From positions 4,216,001 to 4,280,000 of the forward strand of contig NZ_CP069526.1 of assembly GCF_016889705.1 (NCBI RefSeq): a stretch of DNA of 64,000 nt, given 5' to 3'. The position numbers were made by a program, and so were the translations under genes. The DNA is from Amycolatopsis sp. FDAARGOS 1241. GTDB lineage: Bacteria > Actinomycetota > Actinomycetes > Mycobacteriales > Pseudonocardiaceae. This document shows positions 16,515-25,718 of the stretch, piece by piece (position 1 is the first letter of the stretch; every line of letters starts with the position of its first letter). The notes below the pieces were generated by a model that saw nothing but the letters and a program-made list of their open reading frames with translations, did not search any database and was not told where the DNA came from.

Positions 16515-16832
16515 TCAGAGCATCGGGCGGACTTCGATGGTGCCGTAGGCGGCGGCGGGGTGGCGGGCGGCGATGTCGACGGCTTCGTCGAGGTCGCCGC
16601 ATTCGATCACCGCGTAGCCGCCGATCTGTTCCTTGCTCTCGGTGAACGGGCCGTCGGACAGCAGTACGTCGCCGCCGCGGACGCGGACGGTGGTGGCGGT
16701 GGCGGGCGGGTGCAGGCCGCCTCCGCCGACGAGGATGCCGCGGGTGAGCAGGTCGTCGGACCAGCCGCCGCAGCCGGCGATCTTCTGTTCCTCGGTGGGT
16801 TCTTCCCCGGCGATCATCAGCAGGTAGCGCAT
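16515..16832 (-). CDS. YCII-related (DGPF) protein, ECF42 partner
   Basis: A 105-residue YCII/DGPF-domain protein. MRYLLMIAGEEP is the first strand and LLSDGPFTESKEQIGGYAVIE holds the family DGPF motif, with EVRPML at the end. YCII proteins form ferredoxin-like dimers, and DGPF members are almost always coded beside ECF42 sigma factors, as here. The ATG overlaps the stop of the upstream hydrolase gene (TGATG), so translation is coupled. Their exact biochemical role in the ECF42 circuit is unknown. Confidence 0.88.
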   Translation of the reverse strand: MRYLLMIAGEEPTEEQKIAGCGGWSDDLLTRGILVGGGGLHPPATATTVRVRGGDVLLSDGPFTESKEQIGGYAVIECGDLDEAVDIAARHPAAAYGTIEVRPML

Positions 16833-17650
16833 CAGCGGGTCTCCTGGTTCTGCGTGAGGACTTCGGTCAGGCGGGTGGCGAAGGGTGCGGGCTCGGTCGC
16901 GAAGCCGCCGTGGTCGCCAGGGAATTCGACGGGGTCGAGCCCCAGCGCGTCGGCGAGGGCGAGGCCGGCGGTGTGGGCGGGGGTGCCGGCCGAGGTCGTG
17001 CCGACGCCGGCGACGATGCGGGTGCCGGCGGCGCGCAAGGCGGCGAGGTCGGGTTCCCAGGCACCGACGGCGGCCATGAGGTGACCGAAGAAGAACCCGA
17101 AGTTGGCGAACATCCGCTTGCCCTGTTCGAGCTGTTCGGGAGTCGGGTGCTGCGGGGGTGGCGGTGGGGTGAACCCGGTGGCGGTGAAGAACGCGCCCAT
17201 CGCTGCTTCGACGCCGTGCTCGCGGTAGACAGCGGGGACGTCGGGGAAGTCGGCGAGCAGTTCGCCCAGGTAGCGGCTGATCGGCGGCTCGTGCGCGACG
17301 AGCGTGGCCACTTCGCCGGGATAGCGCTGGGTGTGCTCGAGCATGGTGATGGCACCGCCGCTGTTGGCGAACACCGCCGCGGGGCCGCCGCCGAGTTCGG
17401 TGAGCAGGCGGTGGACGTCTTCGGCGTGCTCGCCGACCAGGTCGGGCCCGGGTTCGCCGGTGATGGGGCTGCGGGAGAGGCCGCGCGGGTCGAAGGTGAC
17501 GACGGTGTGGCGGTCGCTCAGCTGCGGGCGCAGCGCGGTGAACGCCGTGGCGTCGGCGGGCCCGCCGGGCACGAGCAGCAGCACGGGGCCGCTTCCTTCG
17601 ACGTCGTAGGTGAGTTCGGCGCCGGGTACGCGCAGGGTTTGGGTGATCAT
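16832..17650 (-). CDS. Alpha/beta hydrolase
   Basis: A 272-residue alpha/beta-fold hydrolase. VLLLVPGGPADATAF carries the oxyanion turn, VVTFDPRGLSRSP follows, and the nucleophile elbow is VFANSGGAI, with Asn at the position before Ser as in some esterases and haloperoxidase-like enzymes. His is probably in FPGDHGGFA. It sits between an ECF42 sigma gene (ATGA overlap) and a YCII gene (TGATG overlap), so all three are translated together. The substrate is unknown. Confidence 0.86.
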   Translation of the reverse strand: MITQTLRVPGAELTYDVEGSGPVLLLVPGGPADATAFTALRPQLSDRHTVVTFDPRGLSRSPITGEPGPDLVGEHAEDVHRLLTELGGGPAAVFANSGGAITMLEHTQRYPGEVATLVAHEPPISRYLGELLADFPDVPAVYREHGVEAAMGAFFTATGFTPPPPPQHPTPEQLEQGKRMFANFGFFFGHLMAAVGAWEPDLAALRAAGTRIVAGVGTTSAGTPAHTAGLALADALGLDPVEFPGDHGGFATEPAPFATRLTEVLTQNQETR

Positions 17651-18999
17651 CGCGGTCCTTCCGGTTCGCGGGTCGGTTCGTCCAGCCGACGAACGGGCGT
17701 GGCCGGGACCGACACTCCGGCGACGGGTTTCTCGGGATCTTCGGGAACTTCGGTGACTTCGCCGAGCCGGCGGCGCAGGTAGCTGCGTTCGGCGTCGGTG
17801 CGCGCCAGGGTGAGCGCGTCGGTGTAGGCGGCGTGGGCTTCGTCCGCGCGGCCGAGGCGGCGCAGGAAGTCGGCGCGGGTGGCGGGCAGGAGGTGGTAGC
17901 CGGCGAGGGTGCCGCGGGCGGTGAGGTCGTCGGCGAGCGCGAGGCCCACTTCGGCGCCGAAGGCCATGCCGGCGGCGACGGCGTGGTTGAGGTCCACGAC
18001 GGGGGTCGGCAGGTGGCGGCGCAGTTCGCGGTAGAGGCCGGCGATCTGGGCCCAGTCGGTGTCGGCGGCGCGGGCCGCGGTGGCGTGGCAGGCGGCGATG
18101 GCGGCCTGCACCTGGTAGGGGCCGGGGGTGTGGCGGCGCAACGCGGCTTCCAGCAAGCTCGTGCCTTCGGTGATCGCTTCGCTGTCCCAGCGGCCGCGGT
18201 CTTGTTCCTCCAGCGGCACCAGTTCGCCGGTCGCGCTGACGCGGGTGGCGCGGCGAGCGTGCTGGAGCAGCATGAGGGCCAGCAGGCCGGTGACTTCGGG
18301 TTCGTCGGGCATCAGGTGGGCGAGCACGCGGGCCAGGCGCAGCGCCTCGGTGGCGAGGTCGGGGCGTTGCAGGTCGGGGCCGGCGCTGGCCGTGTAGCCC
18401 TCGTTGAACAGCAGGTACAGCACGCCGAGCACGGCCGCGGTGCGTTCGGGCAGCAGGTGCGCGGGTGGGACGCGGTAGGGGATGCCGGCGGTGCGGATCT
18501 TGCGCTTCACCCGCACGAGCCGCTGGGACATGGTGGCTTCGGGGACGAGGAACGCGCGCGCGATTTCGGCGGTGGTGAGCCCGGTCAGGGTCCGCAGCGC
18601 GAGCGCGACCTGTGCTTCGACGGCGAGCGCCGGGTGACAGCACGTGAAGATCAGCCGCAGCCGGTCGTCGGTCACGCCGCTGTCGTCGGGTTCGGCGGTG
18701 TTCGGCTCTTCGTGGACGTTCATGCGGGCGGCCTCCCGGAGCTTGCCCGCGCCGACGGCGTCGCGGCGCAGCCGGTCGACGGCGCGGTGGCGGGCGGCGG
18801 TGGTGAGCCAGGCCCCGGGGCGGGCGGGGATGCCGTCGCGCGGCCAGGTGCGCACGGCGAGGGCGAAGGCGTCCTGGGCGCACTCCTCGGCGAGGTCCCA
18901 GTCGCCGGTGACCCGGATGAGGGTGGCCACAACGAGTGACCACTCCTCCCGGAACGCCCGGGCGACCGCGGCGTCGACGTCGGTGTGCCTCTCGTCCAC
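17647..18999 (-). CDS. ECF42-group sigma factor with C-terminal TPR-like domain (module 1)
   Basis: A 450-residue sigma factor. Region 2 spans EEWSLVVATLIRVTGDWDLAEECAQDAFALAV, with RPGAWLTTAARHRAVDRLRR after it. Region 4 is TGLTTAEIARAFLVPEATMSQRLVRVKRKIR. The long C-terminal half (about 185-420) is the DUF6596/TPR-like extension that defines group ECF42 and replaces an anti-sigma factor. The last 30 residues are a Pro/Glu-rich tail absent from the other two modules here. The GTG start follows GAAGGGAG. A promoter resembling ECF42 sites lies at 19036-19062, so autoregulation is likely. Confidence 0.9.
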   Translation of the reverse strand: MDERHTDVDAAVARAFREEWSLVVATLIRVTGDWDLAEECAQDAFALAVRTWPRDGIPARPGAWLTTAARHRAVDRLRRDAVGAGKLREAARMNVHEEPNTAEPDDSGVTDDRLRLIFTCCHPALAVEAQVALALRTLTGLTTAEIARAFLVPEATMSQRLVRVKRKIRTAGIPYRVPPAHLLPERTAAVLGVLYLLFNEGYTASAGPDLQRPDLATEALRLARVLAHLMPDEPEVTGLLALMLLQHARRATRVSATGELVPLEEQDRGRWDSEAITEGTSLLEAALRRHTPGPYQVQAAIAACHATAARAADTDWAQIAGLYRELRRHLPTPVVDLNHAVAAGMAFGAEVGLALADDLTARGTLAGYHLLPATRADFLRRLGRADEAHAAYTDALTLARTDAERSYLRRRLGEVTEVPEDPEKPVAGVSVPATPVRRLDEPTREPEGPR

Positions 19000-19035
19000 C
19001 CCAGCTCCCTTCGGTTTGCCGGCTCGTACCCGCTC

Positions 19036-19062
19036 GACGAACGGCGTCCGGCGAAACCGACA
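19036..19062 (-). promoter_or_regulatory. ECF42-type promoter of module 1
   Basis: Read on the minus strand, TGTCGG (19062-19057), 17 bases, then CGTC (19039-19036), 37 bases before the GTG. The same layout occurs before the other two ECF42/YCII operons. TGTCGA plus CG(A/T)C is the motif I recall for ECF42 promoters. Confidence 0.62.
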
Positions 19063-19105
19063 TCCGGCTCGAACCTAAACCGGGGGACCGACAGTCTCCA
19101 CCGGG

Positions 19106-19867
19106 TCAGCGGCGCTCGACGAGCTGTTCCACCCCGTCGAGGATGCAGGCGAGCCCGAAGCGGAAGTGGTGTTCGGGGTCGGAGGCGGCGTTGTGGGCCT
19201 CGCCGGCGGCGGAACCCACGCGGCTGGCGCGCGGGAAGTTCGCGGCGTCGGCGCGGGGGATCTCGCCGAGGACGGGGGCGCTGCGAGCCCACCACTCGGC
19301 GTCGGTGAGGCCGCTGCGGCGCACGAGCCGCACCGCGTCGACCGATCCGCGGGCGGCGCCGTGCACGAACCCGGTCACGAGGGTGACGACCGCGTCGAGC
19401 TCGAGGTCGTCCAGGTCCAGCTCGTCGAGCGCGGTGAGCTCGCGTTCGTACTTGGCGAAGGTGTTCGGCCCGAGCGGCGGGCGGCCGGCGGTGATCTGCA
19501 GCAGCCACGGGTGGCGGTGGTAGAGCCGCCACTGGTCTTCGGCCACGGCGGTGATCGCGTCGCGCCAGCCGGTGTCGGGCAGTTCGGCGGTGAGCTCACC
19601 GTGAGCGGTGTCGAGCATGAGGTCGATGAGCTCGGCGCGGCCGGGTACGTAGGTGTAGATCGACATCGGGGCGACACTCAGCTCGTCGGCGACGCGGCGC
19701 ATGGTCACCGCGTCGAGGCCGTCGTGGTCGGCCAGGCGCATCGCGGTGGTGACCACCTCGGCGACGGTGAGCTTGGGTTTCGGGCCGCGCCGGGGCGGTC
19801 CGGGCACACCCCAGAGCAGCTCGATCGTGCGCCGCGGGTCGCCGCCGCCGGTGTACTCCGTGCTCAT
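19106..19867 (-). CDS. TetR-family regulator with TetR_C-type ligand domain
   Basis: A 253-residue regulator with a class TetR(B)-like layout: the HTH at about 40-75 (LADHDGLDAVTMRRVADELSVAPMSIYTYVPGRAELIDLMLD), then a C-terminal TetR_C domain with FRFGLACILDGVEQL at the end. The N-terminus carries a 30-residue extension. Such proteins usually repress an efflux or modifying gene, but no intact partner adjoins. Its upstream operator candidate is at 19884-19904. The 106-base gap before the ECF42 gene holds the ECF42-type promoter. Confidence 0.85.
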   Translation of the reverse strand: MSTEYTGGGDPRRTIELLWGVPGPPRRGPKPKLTVAEVVTTAMRLADHDGLDAVTMRRVADELSVAPMSIYTYVPGRAELIDLMLDTAHGELTAELPDTGWRDAITAVAEDQWRLYHRHPWLLQITAGRPPLGPNTFAKYERELTALDELDLDDLELDAVVTLVTGFVHGAARGSVDAVRLVRRSGLTDAEWWARSAPVLGEIPRADAANFPRASRVGSAAGEAHNAASDPEHHFRFGLACILDGVEQLVERR

Positions 19868-19883
19868 CCCCGTATTCTGCCCC

Positions 19884-19904
19884 GTACTTCGCCGTACGCA
19901 GTAC
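19884..19904. promoter_or_regulatory. Putative operator of the TetR gene
   Basis: GTACT (19884-19888) and AGTAC (19900-19904) flank a core with a further CGTACG, giving a GTAC-rich quasi-palindrome 17 bases upstream of the TetR start codon at 19867. The position suits autorepression. The intergenic stretch to 20016 otherwise shows no gene. Confidence 0.45.
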
Positions 19905-20016
19905 AGAGTTTAGGTGTCATCTCGGTACGACGCACGAAAACGGAGCCTTCGGTGATCATGGCGCCGGCAGCGCGGGGACTGTTCGGGAATCCGGTGGGAA
20001 CAGGGAGTCGTGGGCG

Positions 20017-20803
20017 GTGCAGCACGCGGCGCCGATGTTCCTGCTGTCGCTGCGCCGGTACGGGAGGGGGCCGCTGAGCGCCGTGCTCGTCGGACCCGGG
20101 TCCGTGGTGTTCTGGTGCCGCGCCGGCGGTGGAGGTCGTGCTGCCCGAAGGGCTGCGCACAGTGCCAGCGGTGCGGCTGCCGGTCGCCAGTGCGCTCGCA
20201 CCGCTGCGCGACCTGCCGGGTGCGTCCGCGCGGTGCTGGGCGCTCGCCGCGGACGAGGGCGCGCAGCTGGCCGAGGTGGGGTGGAACGGACCGCTGGAGC
20301 CGGACAAGGAGCGGTGGCTGCGCCGGCTCGCCGACGCAATGCCCTGCATGCGTACGCCGTTCCGCTTCCCGGTGACCTGGCTTACTGAGCAGTTCCCGCT
20401 GCTACGGCGGTTCCTCGACGGCGCCGTGAAGCCACTGACACCGCTCGACGCGGTAAGCGCGGTCCTCTCCGGGACGACCGAAGTGGACAGTGCCGAGATC
20501 GAGGTGATCAGCTCCGGCCGGCCCGCGGCGTTGCGCGGGCGGCTCACCCGAGCGCCGGACGTGGTGGAACCACCGGCGGGCTGACGGCGACGCTGCGGGA
20601 CTACCAGCTGCGCGGTCTGCACTGGCTCGACACTGTGACCTCACTGGGGCTGGGCGGCTGCCTGGCCGACGACATGGGCCTGGGCAAGACGCTCACCCTG
20701 ATCGCGCTGCACCTGCGCCGCGCGAGCGGGTCGACGCTGGTGGTGTACCCGGCCTCGCTGCTGGGCGCGTGGGAGGCCGAGATCCGCCGCGTGCCGCTGC
20801 TGC
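20017..20803 (+). pseudogene. Truncated, frameshifted SNF2-family helicase
   Basis: The pieces match an actinobacterial SWI2/SNF2 ATPase. An N-terminal region (MFLLSLRRYGRGPLSAVLVG) is in one frame. The frame changes near 20130 to a middle part (LPVASALAPLRDLPGASARC through AVLSGTTEVDSAEIEVISS) and again near 20580 to the helicase start (LRDYQLRGLHWLDTVTSLGL, then the Walker A ADDMGLGKT and VVYPASLLGAWEAEIRR). Homology stops at about 20803; motifs II-VI and the second RecA domain are missing. From there to 21024 only unrelated, unassignable sequence follows. This is a genuine remnant, about a third of a normal gene. Confidence 0.72.
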
Positions 20804-21024
20804 CGGGCATCGGCGACCTCGATCCGGAGTGCGAGCGCCGGATTCGAGCTGACGTGCCGGGGCGCGGCCGCGTTGGACCACCCATTCCTGCTGTCGCACG
20901 CGGCCGCACCGAGGTCGAAGTGCCGCCGGCACTCGGTGGCCGGCCGAGGGGGTGCTCGCCGCCGGCGCCTACGCCCGGGTGGTGCCGCCGTTGCCGGACT
21001 GGCCGAGTTCCGGCCGGTGCGGCG
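20804..21024. other. Unassigned sequence after the helicase remnant
   Basis: No complete gene. A plus-strand frame reads FELTCRGAAALDHPFLLSHA and could be a scrap of another protein, but I cannot identify it. It probably marks the far side of the deletion that removed the helicase C-terminus. Confidence 0.3.
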
Positions 21025-21807
21025 TCAGGCGTGGGTGCCGCCGTCGATGCGGATCTCGGTGCCGGTGATGAACTCGCCGTCGTCCGACGCCAGCATCGCC
21101 ACGACGCCCGCGACCGACTCGGGCCGCCCGACCGGGTTGCCGACGGGGGTGGCGAGGTCGGTGGGCAGGATCGGCAGCAGCTTGCCGAACAGCGCCCAGT
21201 CGACGTCCTGGGGCATCCAGGTGCCCGCGTTGTCGGTGATGCCGCTCTTCACGCTGCCCGGGGCGACGCTGACCGCCCGCACGCCCTGTTTGCTGTACTC
21301 CAGCGCCAGCGAGTGGGTGAAGGCCTGGATGCCGCCCTTGCTCGCCGCGTATGCCGCCATGTAGGGGTGCGCGAACCCCGCCGAGGTCGAGCTGAAGTTG
21401 ATCACCACGCTCTTCCCGGCGGCAATCAGCGCGGGCAGCGCTTCACGCGTGACCAGGAACGTGCCGGTGAGGTTCACCGCGACGATCTGGTTCCAGAACT
21501 GCAGCGACGTCTCGTGCGTGTGCGAGGCCTGCAGGATGCCGGCGGCGTTGACGAGCACGTCGAGCCCGCCGAGGTGCTCCACGGCCTTCTTCGTGCCCTG
21601 CACGACCGACTCCTCCTCGGCCACGTCCATCGCGTAGGTCGTGAGGTCGCCGTCGCCGGCGAGCTCGGCTGTGCCCGCGACGCCCTCTTCGGACACGTCG
21701 GTGGCGACCACCCGCGCGCCTTCCTCGAGCAGCCGCAGCGTCGTCGCGCGCCCGATCCCGGATCCGGCGCCCGTCACGAGGATCCGGCGTTCGTGCAAGC
21801 GGGTCAT
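21025..21807 (-). CDS. Short-chain dehydrogenase/reductase
   Basis: A 260-residue classical SDR. The cofactor loop TGAGSGIG, NAAG, the catalytic Ser in INFSSTSAG, and YAASK (Tyr-x-x-x-Lys) are all present, with the usual C-terminal TGTEIRIDGGTHA. An Asp after beta-2 (VVATDVS) suggests NAD preference. The ATG at 21807 follows AGGGAGG. The substrate is unknown. It stands alone among broken genes. Confidence 0.9.
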   Translation of the reverse strand: MTRLHERRILVTGAGSGIGRATTLRLLEEGARVVATDVSEEGVAGTAELAGDGDLTTYAMDVAEEESVVQGTKKAVEHLGGLDVLVNAAGILQASHTHETSLQFWNQIVAVNLTGTFLVTREALPALIAAGKSVVINFSSTSAGFAHPYMAAYAASKGGIQAFTHSLALEYSKQGVRAVSVAPGSVKSGITDNAGTWMPQDVDWALFGKLLPILPTDLATPVGNPVGRPESVAGVVAMLASDDGEFITGTEIRIDGGTHA

Positions 21808-22045
21808 CGTCCTCCCTTCACTCGGTCCGACGATCACCGTACCGACTTCACCACTGCCTGCCACGCGTCAGTTTCGCCGGTTCCGGCGTCGACACGTCCC
21901 GATCCGGGACTGCACGAGGTCTTCGTCCGGAGCGGGCAGGGGGTTCTCGTAGTGCATCGCGTGCACGGCGACCTCTGATCGTCGGCCTCGCACTGCGACG
22001 ACTCAAACCAGGACGACTCGGCACCGGGAGGCGGGGCATGCAGGC

Positions 22046-22779
22046 ATGTTCATCGGAGCCGGCGAGATCACGGCGGCGATCGTGACCGGGGCTGAGCGAA
22101 GGTGTCGCCGAGCCGCCGCAGCTGTTCCTGTCACCGCGGGGCGGACGGTGGGCAGGCAGCTGGCGCAGCGGTTCTCCAACGTGCGGGTCTGTGCCGGCAA
22201 CCAGGACGCGCTCGACAACGCGACCGTGATCGTCCTCGGGGTGCGGCCGGCGGTGGCGCGCGAGGTCGTGGGGGAGCTGCGGTTCCGGCCCCACACGGGG
22301 TTCTCAGCGCACTGGCCGGCATCCCACTGGCCACGCTGGGGGAGTTGGCCGCACCCGCGGAAACGGTGGTGCGGACCATTCCGTCGCCGCCATAGTCTCA
22401 CCGCGTTCTATCCCGACGATCCGGTCGCGCGCGAGGTCTGCGAGCAGGTACGGGGTGTGGCGTGCCTGGTGACGAGGCGGCGCTGGACGCGTTCAGCACC
22501 GCGACGGCGACCTTCGCCGCGCACCTGGACTTCCTCGCCACCATCGCGGGCCGGCTCGCGGACCACGGTGTCGCACCGGAGCTGGCCGACGGCTTCGTGA
22601 CCGACGCCTTCGGCCAGCTCGGCCAATCGCTGGGCACCGATTCGCTCGCCGCGATGACGGCGAAGCACACGACGCCGGGCGGGATCGGCGAACAGCTCAA
22701 CACGGTCCTGCGGGAGGCGGGCGTGCCCGCCGCCGTGCGCCACGCGCTCGACGGGTGTGCTCGCCCGCCTCGCGGCTAG
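22046..22779 (+). pseudogene. Frameshifted pyrroline-5-carboxylate reductase-like gene
   Basis: ProC-type pieces in order: MFIGAGEITAAIVTG (dinucleotide loop), then GRTVGRQLAQRFSNVRVC and VIVLGVRPAVAREVV, next a segment in a second frame (ALAGIPLATLGELAAPAETV), then TAFYPDDPVARE, then GDEAALDAFSTATATFAAHLDFLATIAG through ALTAKHTTPGG-like SLAAMTAKHTTPGGIGEQL in a third. At least three frame changes occur (about 22085, 22290, 22460) and perhaps a fourth near the stop. Repaired it would give about 245 residues, so the protein is nearly complete and only frame-disrupted. It would reduce pyrroline-5-carboxylate to proline or a related imine. Confidence 0.7.
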
Positions 22780-23429
22780 TTCTCCTTGGTGGCCAGCAGA
22801 TACGCTTGCGGGGTCTGGTACGGCGGTTCCTCCTTGGAGATCAGCCGCGCATCGATCGTGAACCCGGCGTCGGTCAGCAGCCCGGCGACGAAGTCGGGGT
22901 CGAGCCGGTAGGCGTCGAGCGAGAGGTTGTCGTGGCCGTAGGCGTTGGTGATGTGCCGGCGTTCGGTACCGAGCTGGAACCCCGTGAGCAGCCGGCCGCC
23001 AGGCTCCAGCACGCGGGCCAGCTCCGCGACCAGCACCGGCAGCCGCTCCGGCGGTGTGTGGATCAGCGAGTACCACGCGAGCGCACCGGGCAGCGACGCG
23101 TCCGCGAGCGGCAGCGCGGCCAGCGATCCGACCTCGAACTCCAGTCCCGGGTACGACTGGCGCGCGACCTCGATCATGCCGGGGGAAAGGTCGATCCCGA
23201 ACGCGTCGAGCCCGTGCGCGGCGAGGTATCCGGTGACCCGGCCGGTGCCGCACCCGAGGTCGCCGACGCGCGCGCCCGCACCGACGAGTTCGGTGAACGT
23301 GTCCAGCATCGCCCGCTCCCACGGGCTCTCGGCGAGGGAATCCATCAGCAGTTCGTGGTAGGAGACGGCAACGGTGTTGTACGCGGTCCGGGTGGCGGAC
23401 ACGTAATCTGCGTCGGAGGAGGTGGTCAT
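22776..23429 (-). CDS. Class I SAM-dependent methyltransferase
   Basis: A 217-residue methyltransferase. Motif I is VGDLGCGTGRVTGYLAAHG, motif II has AFGIDLSPGMIEVAR with the acidic ribose-binding Asp, and motif post-I/III is GSLAALPLADASLPGALAWYS. Small-molecule methyltransferases of the UbiE/Methyltransf_25 group look like this. The substrate is unknown. It overlaps the end of the convergent broken ProC gene by 4 bases. The start codon at 23429 is supported by GAGGAGG-like purines nearby. Confidence 0.87.
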   Translation of the reverse strand: MTTSSDADYVSATRTAYNTVAVSYHELLMDSLAESPWERAMLDTFTELVGAGARVGDLGCGTGRVTGYLAAHGLDAFGIDLSPGMIEVARQSYPGLEFEVGSLAALPLADASLPGALAWYSLIHTPPERLPVLVAELARVLEPGGRLLTGFQLGTERRHITNAYGHDNLSLDAYRLDPDFVAGLLTDAGFTIDARLISKEEPPYQTPQAYLLATKEN

Positions 23430-23479
23430 GACCGCGCAACCTATCGCGGCCGGGCACCCGTGTCCGCCGAACGCGCCGG

Positions 23480-25096
23480 CTACACGCGCGCGCGGTCGAT
23501 GATCGCGGAAGTGTCCGTGCCCGCGGGCAGCGTGCCGAAAGCGATCCCCCAGTCACCGGCGAACCGCGTGGCGCAGAACGCTTCGGCCACCGCGCGGTCA
23601 CCGTGGCGCACGAGCAGGGATCCCTGCAGCACCAACGCCATCGACTCCACCACGCGCCGCGCCCGGAACTCCAAACCGTCCGAATCGGACAGTTCCTTTT
23701 TCAACCAGTCCATGGCGTCGTCCAGCCGCGCGTCCCCACCCGAAGCCTGCTCGACTTCGGTGAAGAATGCCGCCACCGACTCGGGCTGGCGCGCCATGGC
23801 GCGCAACGCGTCGAGCGCCGCGACGTTGCCCGAACCCTCCCAGATGGACATCAGCGGCGCCTCGCGGTAGAGCCGCGGCATGCCCGACTCCTCGACGTAC
23901 CCGTTGCCGCCGAAGCATTCCAGCGCCTCGGCCGCGTGCACCGGCGCCCGCTTGCACACCCAGTACTTCGTCACGGCCAGGCCGAGCCGGCGGAACGCCT
24001 GCTCCTGCTCGTCCCCGGGCCGGTCGCCCGCGGCGGCTAGGCGCAGCGCGACCGTCGCGGCCGCGTCGGACTCCACCACGAGGTCGGCCAGGACGTTCGC
24101 CATCAACGGCTGGTCCACCAGCGCCTTGCCGAACGCGTGGCGGTGCGTGGCGTGGTGTACCGCGCGCACCGCCCCGAGCCGCATGCTCGACGCGCTCCCG
24201 AGCGTGCAGTCCAGGCGCGTGTTGTTGACCATCTCGATGATCGTGCGCACGCCGCGGCCCTCTTCGCCGACGAGCCAGCCCACCGCGTTCTCGTACTCGA
24301 TCTCCGAGGACGCGTTGGACCGGTTGCCCAGTTTGTCCTTCAACCGCTGCAACCGGATCGGGTTGCGGGTGCCATCGGGCAATACACGGGGGAGCAGGAA
24401 GCACGACAGGCCGCCGGGCGCCTGCGCGAGGGTGAGGAACAGGTCCGACATCGGGGCGGAGGTGAACCACTTGTGCCCGACGAGCCGGTAGCTGCCGTCG
24501 CCTGCCGGCGTGGCCGTGGTGGTGTTGGCCCGGACGTCGGAGCCGCCCTGCTTTTCCGTCATCGACATGCCCGCGATCAGGCCGCGCTTGGTGCTCGGCT
24601 CCCGCAGCCCGAAGTCGTACTCGGTCGCCGCCAGCAACGGCTCGTACTTCTCGGCGAGCTCCGGAGTGGCCCGCAACGTCGGGATCGCCGCGTAGGTCAT
24701 CGAAATCGGGCACGTGTGCCCGGCCTCCACCTGGCCCCACACATACAGCTTCGCCGCGCGCGCCGCGTGCGCCCCGGCCCGGCTGTCGCGCCACGGCGCA
24801 CCCTGCAGCCCGTGTGACACGGCGACGGTCATCAGCTCGTGCCAGTACGGGTGGAATTCCACCTCGTCGATCCGGTGGCCATAGCGGTCGTGCGTGCGCA
24901 GCACCGGCTCGTTCTCGTTGACGATCCGCCCCTGCTCCTGCGCGTGCTCACTCCCGGCGAGCCGGCCGAGCTCGTGGATCTCCTCGGCCGCCCAGCCCGC
25001 GTCCGCGCGATCCAGCGCCGACAGCAGCGCCGGATCGTCCGCGACGTCGTAGACCAACGGCGGCACCTGGTTCGTCACTTCATGCGTGGTGGACAC
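23480..25096 (-). CDS. AidB-like acyl-CoA dehydrogenase
   Basis: A 538-residue flavoprotein. It has acyl-CoA dehydrogenase N, middle and C domains, with AidB-type features: MTEKQGGSDVRANTT, HKWFTSAPMSDLFLTLAQ, LKDKLGNRSNASSEIEYENA and ALECFGGNGYVEESGMPRLYRE. AidB members bind FAD and DNA and are linked to alkylation protection in E. coli; many actinobacterial relatives are simply annotated as acyl-CoA dehydrogenases. GTG 25096 is chosen because GGGAGG lies about 8 bases upstream. It overlaps the TetR gene before it by 17 bases, so the two form an operon. Confidence 0.88.
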   Translation of the reverse strand: MSTTHEVTNQVPPLVYDVADDPALLSALDRADAGWAAEEIHELGRLAGSEHAQEQGRIVNENEPVLRTHDRYGHRIDEVEFHPYWHELMTVAVSHGLQGAPWRDSRAGAHAARAAKLYVWGQVEAGHTCPISMTYAAIPTLRATPELAEKYEPLLAATEYDFGLREPSTKRGLIAGMSMTEKQGGSDVRANTTTATPAGDGSYRLVGHKWFTSAPMSDLFLTLAQAPGGLSCFLLPRVLPDGTRNPIRLQRLKDKLGNRSNASSEIEYENAVGWLVGEEGRGVRTIIEMVNNTRLDCTLGSASSMRLGAVRAVHHATHRHAFGKALVDQPLMANVLADLVVESDAAATVALRLAAAGDRPGDEQEQAFRRLGLAVTKYWVCKRAPVHAAEALECFGGNGYVEESGMPRLYREAPLMSIWEGSGNVAALDALRAMARQPESVAAFFTEVEQASGGDARLDDAMDWLKKELSDSDGLEFRARRVVESMALVLQGSLLVRHGDRAVAEAFCATRFAGDWGIAFGTLPAGTDTSAIIDRARV

Positions 25097-25685
25097 CGCT
25101 ACCTCCCAAGGCTCGGACGACGAACGTCCGCAACTCACCGACATCACTCACGTCACCACTGGTCAACGGGCCGATCAGCACCTCGGCCGCCGCGCCCACG
25201 AGCGCCGCCGCGGTGAGCACCGCGTCCTGCCCGGGCAGGGCACCGGACCGCACACCCGCGGTCACGTGCTCGGCCACCACATCGCGGAACGCGCGCCGGA
25301 ACTCCAGCCGCTCCGCGTCGATCAACGCGTCCACCGGCTCGGCCAGCAGCGCGTACGCCAAGCGTGGCGCCTTCAACGCGCGCGCCGCGAACGTCTCGAA
25401 CACCGCCGCCACCCGCGCAGCCGGCTCGCCCGGCCGCGCCGAGGCCGCCCGCACCGCCTCGACCTCCCGCGTCACGACCTGCCGGAACACCCGGACGACC
25501 AGCTCGGCCTTGGTGGGGAAGTGGCGGTACACCGTGCCCACGGCCACCCCCGCGCGTTCGGCCACCGCGGCCACGGAACATCCCGCGTACCCGTGCTCGG
25601 CCAGCTGCTCGACCGCCGCAGCGACGATTGCGTCGCGCAGCGCGTCGAGGCGCTCCTGCACCTTCGGGGTCCGGCGGTACGGCAC
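25080..25685 (-). CDS. TetR-family regulator of the acyl-CoA dehydrogenase
   Basis: A 201-residue TetR protein. The HTH lies in EQLAEHGYAGCSVAAVAERAGVAVGTVYRHFPTKAELV (about 27-64), and a typical helical C-domain follows. It is the first gene of a two-gene operon with the AidB-like gene (17-base overlap), so it most likely represses that operon in response to an acyl-CoA or related effector. The 33-base gap to the WYL remnant contains ATGAATCGATTCAT-like palindromic bases just upstream, suited to an operator. Confidence 0.87.
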   Translation of the reverse strand: MPYRRTPKVQERLDALRDAIVAAAVEQLAEHGYAGCSVAAVAERAGVAVGTVYRHFPTKAELVVRVFRQVVTREVEAVRAASARPGEPAARVAAVFETFAARALKAPRLAYALLAEPVDALIDAERLEFRRAFRDVVAEHVTAGVRSGALPGQDAVLTAAALVGAAAEVLIGPLTSGDVSDVGELRTFVVRALGGSGVHHA

Positions 25686-25718
25686 GCCAAGAAGTGAACC
25701 ATCGATTCATTACTTCGG

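Noticed and set aside
16832..19063. 743-residue frame joining the hydrolase to upstream sequence
   Set aside because: The part above 17650 is an off-frame reading of the ECF42 sigma gene. The hydrolase has its own ATG in an ATGA overlap.
21856..22000. Short minus-strand peptide (MHYENPLPAPDEDLV...) between the SDR and the ProC-like gene
   Set aside because: Under 30 residues, no ribosome site, no recognisable family.
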